64,000 nt of DNA from Stratiolaelaps scimitus (lineage: Eukaryota > Arthropoda > Arachnida > Mesostigmata > Laelapidae). Under the pieces are notes generated by a model. That model was not told the origin of the DNA, ran no database searches, and saw only the letters and a program-made list of their open reading frames with translations. How positions within the stretch are numbered: position 1 is the first letter of the stretch; each line of letters opens with the position of its first letter. Below are positions 60,701 through 64,000 of the stretch, one piece after another. Both the position numbers and the translations under genes were made by a program. The stretch covers positions 10,831,501 to 10,895,500 of the forward strand of contig JABWDB010000009.1 in the NCBI GenBank assembly GCA_019614645.1. Direction: 5' to 3'.

Positions 60701-62176
60701 ATATGTTTGTCAGTAATGAATTTGAGCCAATGAAGTATTGAGTTGGCCTGGAAGCTCTACTGGTAATAGAATATATGGAAGGATGACTGTACCTCCATTG
60801 CTTCTCAATCAGATCTTTCGTGAGACGCGCCTCAATGAGACCTGCTGCGTACGCCTGGTGGTAGTCCAGATAGGCTCCATTGAGCGAGTTCGTGTGAATT
60901 TCTAGGAAACTCCAGCTGAAAAATTGACATTTACACAACCAAGGAAGTACTGCGGTGTAAGCATATAAGATGATGATAGGTAAATATAAGATGTACCTTT
61001 GTGCTTGGCGAGTCGGTCCACGGTCATATACGTTCATATGTATGGTTCCCAAGAACGTGCCTTACTTACCAATGTTATAATACCATAAGCGGCACGACAA
61101 AGGTAGAATCACTTTTAGGAAAAAGGTGTACGCACACACGTATTGTCATATTCTTTAGACAGTCCATTAGACGACGGCCTTGTATTATGCCGCCCCAGAA
61201 ATCACGCAGACCACATTGCTCATGAGGTCGACCGCGTTTCGACCCGTTTCCAATAATATCTCCAAATTCAAGTGGAACGTTGCTTCTAAGTTTCTTTAAT
61301 CTGCTCTGCCTAAAGTCGACCGACACCGGGACTGCAATATGACTCTAATCGCGATACGATTACTTTTAGAAGATAATTTTTGAACGGTAGTGTTACACGA
61401 GTTTTTCGGCTTTCGTTATCCAGTTTGGCGGACGTTATCTGATAGTATTACCGCAATATCGAACGCTGATCAAAAGGCGGATTAAATCGAAGATAGATCA
61501 TCCGAAGATGGCGAGTCATCGCTGGTTACGTTGGTTAGTCAATATTGATGTAGTGATCTGTGGACCATGCATATCTATGTGTTGCTAAACTGATCCGTTA
61601 GTAAATATATTAATCTTTTCGTAATAGCCTTAACTATCATATTTTCATTTTTTGTGTCAAGTGAATAAGTTGAACAAGGTCACATCAGGGCTGGTGCGTC
61701 CAAGATCCCACAACATCGAGTACTTGATTCCAAGCTACATCGAAATAGGTTTTTCTGCGTATCCATAATACGGTGTTGTAAGTATGCTTCGACGGCAAAA
61801 ACGTCCAACAATGTACGAGGAAAAATAATTAAACAATGTAATGCACACATGTTAATTTCATTTCCAAAATGAATGATCATTATTCCCACCATATTTACAC
61901 ATCGAAATTATTGTCGCCTTTTTTTTGGCTTGTAGAGACAACGATCTGTGTGCGCCACAAACCTTACCCATTCTCATGTATATGCTCCTCGAATATTCCC
62001 GCCGCGAGTACATTGGATCCCCTGCGTGAGCCATTTACCAATTTGAAGACGCCGTTCATGGCATCCCATACCACGGCTCCTTCGAGAGCAGCAGTTAATG
62101 TTATTTGCATACTGGCCAGAAGAACACCTACTGCAAGACACGCCACCCCAGCGGGCATCAACCTTCCGGTTCTCAT
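48748..62176 (-). CDS. PLBD2: Phospholipase B-like protein (PLBD2 / lamina ancestor type), 12 exons, complete
   Basis: I assembled a spliced gene from GT..AG junctions. Exons in transcript order are 62176-61968, 60915-60793, 60602-60470, 60165-60059, 59098-58881, 58644-58553, 58307-58147, 50930-50838, 50532-50461, 50212-50060, 49316-49157 and 48936-48748. They sum to 1,710 nt with consistent phases, giving 569 residues and a TAA stop, close to the roughly 590 residues usual for PLBD2. The N terminus has a hydrophobic signal-like stretch (about residues 8-30). Family blocks seen in order are WSFLEIHTN (exon 2), SFTDPYWHQ (exon 3), GDLFDLEE and SSCSGL (exon 5), [17 protein letters not shown] (exon 6), [11 protein letters not shown] (exon 7) and [17 protein letters not shown] (exon 11). 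PLBD2 is a glycosylated lysosomal Ntn-fold hydrolase that cleaves itself at a cysteine; the matching Cys here is about residue 220. Several N-x-S/T sequons are present. The exon 5 acceptor is the least certain: I chose the site after AAAAG because it gives the family spacing, and an AG 44 nt upstream would insert extra residues. Introns 4 and 7 contain retroelements. A candidate poly(A) signal (minus-strand AATAAA) is at 48268-48273. Confidence 0.9.
51298..51302. repeat. Target-site duplication CTGAA, left copy
   Basis: CTGAA directly precedes the 5' LTR and is repeated directly after the 3' LTR (57938-57942). Removing one copy and the element joins host intron sequence cleanly, so both insertion ends are intact. 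Confidence 0.93.
51303..51610 (+). repeat. 5' LTR of the BEL/Pao element
   Basis: This 308-bp direct repeat matches 57630-57937 with one mismatch (51413). It starts TGTGG and ends TTGACA. A poly(A) signal AATAAA lies at 51422-51427. It is followed at once by two perfect hairpins: stem GATCTATC/GATAGATC with a 3-nt loop (51433-51451), and stem CGCACACG/CGTGTGCG with an 8-nt loop (51453-51476). No clear TATA box is visible upstream. The position of the R region is inferred from the signal only. Confidence 0.96.
51611..51628 (+). promoter_or_regulatory. Candidate primer-binding site of the BEL/Pao element
   Basis: The 18 bases directly after the 5' LTR begin TGGTGCCGTGACA. TGG pairs with the CCA end of a tRNA, and the position immediately next to the LTR is where minus-strand synthesis is primed. 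I cannot assign the tRNA without a tRNA set from this genome. Confidence 0.7.
51741..51894 (+). repeat. Degenerate 77-bp tandem duplication in the BEL/Pao leader
   Basis: The segment starting at 51741 (CGACATCATCGATGTACA) recurs in diverged form 77 bp later at 51818 (CAACATCACCGGTGTACA). Both copies continue through GCAACAG, then a CCCG-A-TATCAACCTC-like block, then CTGACTTTGTGTGTGTG-like endings. A weaker partial copy may precede them. The repeat lies between the primer site and the Gag start, so it is untranslated leader. Confidence 0.65.
51966..57485 (+). CDS. BEL/Pao Gag-Pol polyprotein, intact (1,839 aa)
   Basis: This single frame makes the capsid and enzymes needed for retrotransposition. 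An N-terminal charged, probably coiled-coil part covers about residues 65-130. A DUF1759-like Gag core follows at about 175-320. Cys/His clusters at about 437-497 (CLFC, CIVC, CRTC) are BEL-type zinc knuckles. The aspartic protease (DUF1758) has LDQGS at 551-555. Reverse transcriptase covers about 830-1010, with the polymerase motif YHDD at 975-978. The RNase H region has GDAS (Asp1158), Glu1202 in LELMAAL and Asp1232 in [10 protein letters not shown]. The integrase has an HHCC zinc site (His1466, His1471, Cys1501, Cys1504) and a DDE triad at Asp1536 (GLDFCGPF), Asp1598 (LVSDNA) and Glu1648. A DUF5641-like tail occupies about 1735-1839. No stop or frameshift interrupts it. The first ATG after the leader was taken as start. 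Histidine at the second position of the RT motif is less usual than valine or methionine. Confidence 0.96.
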   Translation: MPIEYSPTQPSVSHGPAARLEQASTAPEEPGNGIRLSTLRGKRTRLRNSFTTDEERAGAYSTVTADNCDDIQDLLESIELSKEQIEDLDGKIQGHPAFRLSDEEKELDDAHAIDKRMQASIRRLRRLLAGRASQQNNMAASGISSAISGGSMAPSPNLQQPVTVVQPMFVDTQPEKFDSEQTNYRLFRSQFNAWVERRTATDTDKLIALMKLLRGEPKELVQSLTICDANYSAALKLLDDNYGRVDVEERRAMAKLETLPAVRSEGDTKGLRRLVNYLQAAQLSLGGLGIELPAYALMFETKVWAAVPPRIIFEFEESVRRDQLCNGSEPGGQSPHSSADTVELKSSAAADRIKSLIAYLRRYTEHREQVTLTQRIQSGGNKENSDDTVWSGRSNHGLRQQNGDKQLNHRAARAPPRFRNHSTVAAAAAEHRAPRPCLFCDRVVHRPSNCDSEMTHQQRRAVLRRKNRCIVCLARNHPAGERCKGPKVPCRTCQSREHYTSMHPPQPTTPSEPASSMALAAAPVLTSAALVMTARVNVVHGNSRVPVRVFLDQGSMLSFVMPQLIEKMCGIQSQGRETLRVKGFASSHAFTADRYRLCLASCHDDSVRVEVCAFAHDFGVNPTGGCSSAVVRAIAHFGASHPLADEAYLRGSDTEAPALLIGVDYFNQIMLRSRPLDIVDDLVATESKFGWVCAGRTTSRSQQMDKSCAHLVCCATARSKTARDIERLWSLEAVGIQDAPEETLSGEEIAALKQFREGLTYDGHSYTVVMPKRDSIAQLANNLDTAVQRLAAKRRSLSRDLTMYARYHAELMAFVTEGHAEEVADVDFNQPGALDGTYYMPHHQVVTQGEGKEKWRIVFDCSSAARGKTSLNAHLLPGPNLNPDVARLLINFRMHQVAVSADIARAYMMLNLDEPDRRLFRFLWQGPSDDRVKCYQMKKVTWGAAPSGFLLAATLREIFKRVDATDTHHLGESLYHDDLLRSFDTASEAIKFVDRAVEWFGSAGMQLAKWKSNSPAVVEHLRKRGALSTGTCFDEGTLLAVLGIGWAPMGDHLRVQLTSLAREGTMVSRATKRTVLRFVASIFDPIGWLLPFTLRGKQLIQQLWTQSLRWDDPIEGALLDTFREWAAELTDLRDLLIPRHYASTDQPVKAYYLHVFGDASETAYAAVAYLQTVYANGGSECALVMAKSRLAPRKQLTLPRLELMAALIAARLRKFVLERLMIKVERVFHYTDSTTAYYWCTVEQPSQWKAFICNRVEEIQRSTASSEWHHVPGPQNIADLATRGISARDLNDNREWWFGPNWLRLPEEERPSRKLRPEDRTERSATAEERRVVVAPVVQDAPIVDLERYSSLEAALRVMSMVQRFIRIRLRQPILNAAEARLEAERYFIRWTQRNHFAAELRAVRQGERPTSRSPIAAFTLFLDEDGLLRAKTRLTRSQQLSFDQMNPIVIPGESRLASLLVTQYHRVNAHFGVSVILSALRNRFWVTRGRQIIKAILHRCVVCRKAHGTTADQVQAPLPEDRVTLTVPFATAGLDFCGPFLTRAGDVLKKTYVALFTCASTRAIHLELVPAMTAPDTHLALRRFLSLHPGCTRLVSDNARSFVRAATDIKRLLNSVRDPASCELLAERRVVWAFNCPRAPWHGGFFERMVGTVKVAISKTLGKSLISYEEMRTIVSELAAVINSRPLTYTTEDPNTPQPITPAQFVHGGPVGPALAALTPLDTLGPNGGVLPCTAGQFRSALRRRANYFKALSVRWYREYLLQLKTANKDATGRCRTIENGDVCLLKDDNLPRIKWNLVRIVEGHSGRDGKTRTYTIRYQNGYQTRRAAQLLYPLEVV
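57597..57620 (+). other. Perfect 10-bp hairpin just upstream of the 3' LTR
   Basis: GAGATGAACT (57597-57606) and AGTTCATCTC (57611-57620) are exact reverse complements separated by AGCC. The structure lies 9 nt before the 3' LTR and downstream of a 12-base poly(A) run at about 57552-57563. It is inside the element and would be in its RNA. Confidence 0.9.
57630..57937 (+). repeat. 3' LTR of the BEL/Pao element
   Basis: This is the second copy of the 308-bp terminal repeat. It carries T at 57740 where the 5' copy has A. It includes the same AATAAA and the two hairpins, shifted by 6,327 bp. It ends at 57937 and is followed by the target duplication CTGAA. The sequence just upstream is AGGGTGGAC, a short purine-rich run that could serve as a polypurine primer. 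Confidence 0.96.
57938..57942. repeat. Target-site duplication CTGAA, right copy
   Basis: CTGAA directly follows the 3' LTR and matches the five bases before the 5' LTR. Intron 7 sequence of the host gene resumes after it and runs to the exon 7 donor at 58146. Confidence 0.93.
58826..58852. repeat. (AT)n microsatellite in PLBD2 intron 5
   Basis: An alternating AT tract between the exon 5 donor and the exon 6 acceptor of the phospholipase B-like gene. Confidence 0.95.
59310..59897 (+). mobile_element. 5'-truncated LINE: C-terminal part of a non-LTR retrotransposon ORF, in PLBD2 intron 4
   Basis: An open frame of about 196 codons is distinctly GC-rich within an AT-rich intron and antisense to the host gene. 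From about residue 12 it reads [15 protein letters not shown], then [41 protein letters not shown], a basic [12 protein letters not shown] stretch, [14 protein letters not shown] and [21 protein letters not shown]. This chain of motifs is the C-terminal domain that follows the reverse transcriptase in a widespread group of invertebrate LINE ORFs. The RT itself is absent, as expected from 5' truncation during insertion. No stop lies inside the homologous part, and a poly(C) run occurs near the end (about 59852-59863). I could not find a target duplication by eye. Confidence 0.8.
60671..60702. repeat. AT-rich microsatellite in PLBD2 intron 2
   Basis: An ATATAT tract with single interruptions, preceded by a short CA run. 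Confidence 0.9.
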
Positions 62177-64000
62177 CTTAATGTCGTTCTAGTCTCTCTT
62201 TCACATACACGAATAATTCATCACTATTTGGAGCTCGCTCATACACACTCACACAGAGATGAGCATGAACCACTAAATTGAATGCAAGTCAACAGTTAAC
62301 TGTGTTGCCTGTCGGTGAAGTTGTTTGAGCGGTTAGCTGCGTCGTCGAATTGCTGGAGTAACACAAAGCTAAAAAGCGAGACATGCATCAGAGGCAATAT
62401 CGTTACCGACTCGCCACCTACGGGTCAGCAGAGTGCCTGTGATTCTGACGACTTGACACGGAAGAGGACCGTGTTGTTGATGTGAATATGGATGATGACG
62501 ATGACGGCGGAGGCTCGCTCTGCCGGCTAATACTCCCCGACTCTATAGTATTATGCGAGGGTGTCCGCGTTATGAAAGAGAGCTCTCAAGTGGTCCTGCC
62601 GCTCATCAATGTACAAAGCTCAGTATAAGAGTGATTGACTCTCTATTATGTTGCTTAGATGATGCTTAGACGCTGTCTCTCTATATATATGCATGTGTGT
62701 ATATATATATATATATATATATGCATGTATATATGTAGTGATGCCCATCGACCTTTGCAACTCGCATGCTGCTAATTCAACGTCTTTAGCTGTGCTTTGT
62801 ATTCCGGCCTTGTCACCGTGACAGGAGGTATGTGCCGAATACGCCCCACCAGTGAAATTCACTGTCACTGCTCTGGGCAGTTTGACTTGTTAGATAGAAA
62901 AATTACGCCATTATTTTAATGTTACCACGATGCAGACTTCCGGAACGGACAGTTTGCTGTATAGCTTGTTCTCGTTCTACGTTCTCCCTTCAAGGAGGAA
63001 ATAATACTATCAAATACTGCAGGTGGTATGGACGTCGATATTCTGTCTAAAAGCACATCTATTAGAACACTCGAAGACACATACGCGCACATATGGCTCT
63101 ACCTAGTGGAGACGTTGAAATTGGGAACATAATCGAACCAGGGACGTTTAGCTCTGTAGTTAACGCACTCTCAACTGAACTATTTCGGCCACCATTATGA
63201 TAATCAGGGTAAGCAGAGACTTCCGAACTGCCTCGATTAATTATTTACTTTGCCCTGGCTGTCTACAAGTCAAGTTGCATCGATTGCTTTCTTGTTTAAT
63301 ATATGCTGTTTAATCATCACCGTGCCCAAAAAAAAAACTCTTAGCAAACGATGTCTCAGGTTTGAGAACGAGGTGCCAAGAAACATTGCTTTCAAATAGA
63401 CATTTCGAACAATTTCGTAGTGTGCCTCACCAAGATTATGTGCAACAACTTCAAGCTAACTAGAACTATAAAAGTGTATGCAATAGTAATTAAACCCGTT
63501 TATTTGGTCAATTACATTTGTCATACAATTTTTTCCAGACATTTCCGGCAACATTTCTCTCCAAACGTTATGTATCATTCATGACCATGTCTCGTGTCGT
63601 TCATACATAGACTTACACTGAACGCGATCGAGAGTACAACGAGATTACAAAGTTCTCCAATCAGCCAACTGAACCCATTCTGACACAATCGAAGCAAGAG
63701 TAACGCCACCATATATTTTCATATCAAAGATCGCACTGTGCATCATCCAGCTGAGCGAGAAAGGGTGGATTCGATTAACGGCCATTGCAGTGGGAATCTC
63801 TCCTTAAAGATCGTTACAGATCTTAAACGCAGATCTGTCTGTTACTAGCTACGCTCCATAGACTGCCCCCCAATGTTATTCACTGATACTCGTCCGCATG
63901 TTTAACCTATGGATGCGCCGCTCTACTATGAGCTTCCGTCTTGTATGCCAACCTAAAGGTACATGCTTGAGCCTAGATTACCTCACTTAATGATTAGATT
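62177..64000. other. PLBD2 upstream region, no further gene seen
   Basis: This holds the presumed 5' UTR and promoter of PLBD2. A near-palindrome, TGTCACCGTGACA, is at 62811-62823. A tRNA-like A-box stretch, TAGCTCTGTAGTTAACGCA, occurs near 63150 without a matching B-box. Confidence 0.5.
62681..62736. repeat. Compound AT/GT microsatellite upstream of PLBD2
   Basis: AT units, then ATGTGTGT, then a longer AT run and ATGCATGTATATATG. It lies about 500 bp upstream of the PLBD2 start codon. Confidence 0.9.

Overview
This window is nuclear DNA of an animal, most likely an invertebrate and plausibly an arthropod. The evidence is spliced genes with GT..AG introns, a 376-residue actin, a BEL/Pao LTR retrotransposon, LINE and Tc1/mariner remnants, and abundant microsatellites. 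A mite- or tick-like chelicerate would fit, but nothing I can read fixes the species. I see no prokaryotic gene organisation, CRISPR array or rRNA gene.

Layout. From 1 to 14 kb there is no convincing host gene. The readable structure is a tRNA-derived repeat (about 4.93-5.01 kb), a 23-bp minisatellite (7.36-7.52 kb), a decayed Tc1-type transposase (8.80-9.36 kb) and a GC-rich block ending in AAT repeats (10.56-10.96 kb). An intact, intronless, divergent actin gene lies on the minus strand at 14.17-15.30 kb. From 15.3 to 46.7 kb there is a long gene-poor tract. Its first part is AT-rich. From about 19 kb it becomes rich in GC, CpG and triplet repeats, and this produces many overlapping open frames on both strands that look like composition artefacts. 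It contains one short LINE reverse-transcriptase-like fragment (19.15-19.26 kb), one weak candidate first coding exon (28.26-28.33 kb), and one weak candidate exon with a membrane segment (30.81-31.05 kb).

The right-hand third is the informative part. A small plus-strand gene (46.71-47.51 kb, two exons seen) resembles DM9/DUF3421-repeat proteins. It converges on a complete minus-strand gene for a lysosomal phospholipase B-like protein of the PLBD2/lamina ancestor type. I could assemble this second gene as 12 exons (62,176 down to 48,748) whose phases all agree, giving 569 residues. Its introns carry two foreign insertions, both antisense to the gene. One is a 5'-truncated LINE 3' end in intron 4. 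The other is a full-length BEL/Pao element in intron 7, with an uninterrupted 1,839-residue polyprotein, two 308-bp LTRs that differ at one base, and a 5-bp target duplication. By sequence this element is a very recent and possibly still mobile insertion. No novel multigene system is evident; the most noteworthy objects are the young BEL/Pao insertion with its LTR hairpins, the divergent actin, and the minisatellite.
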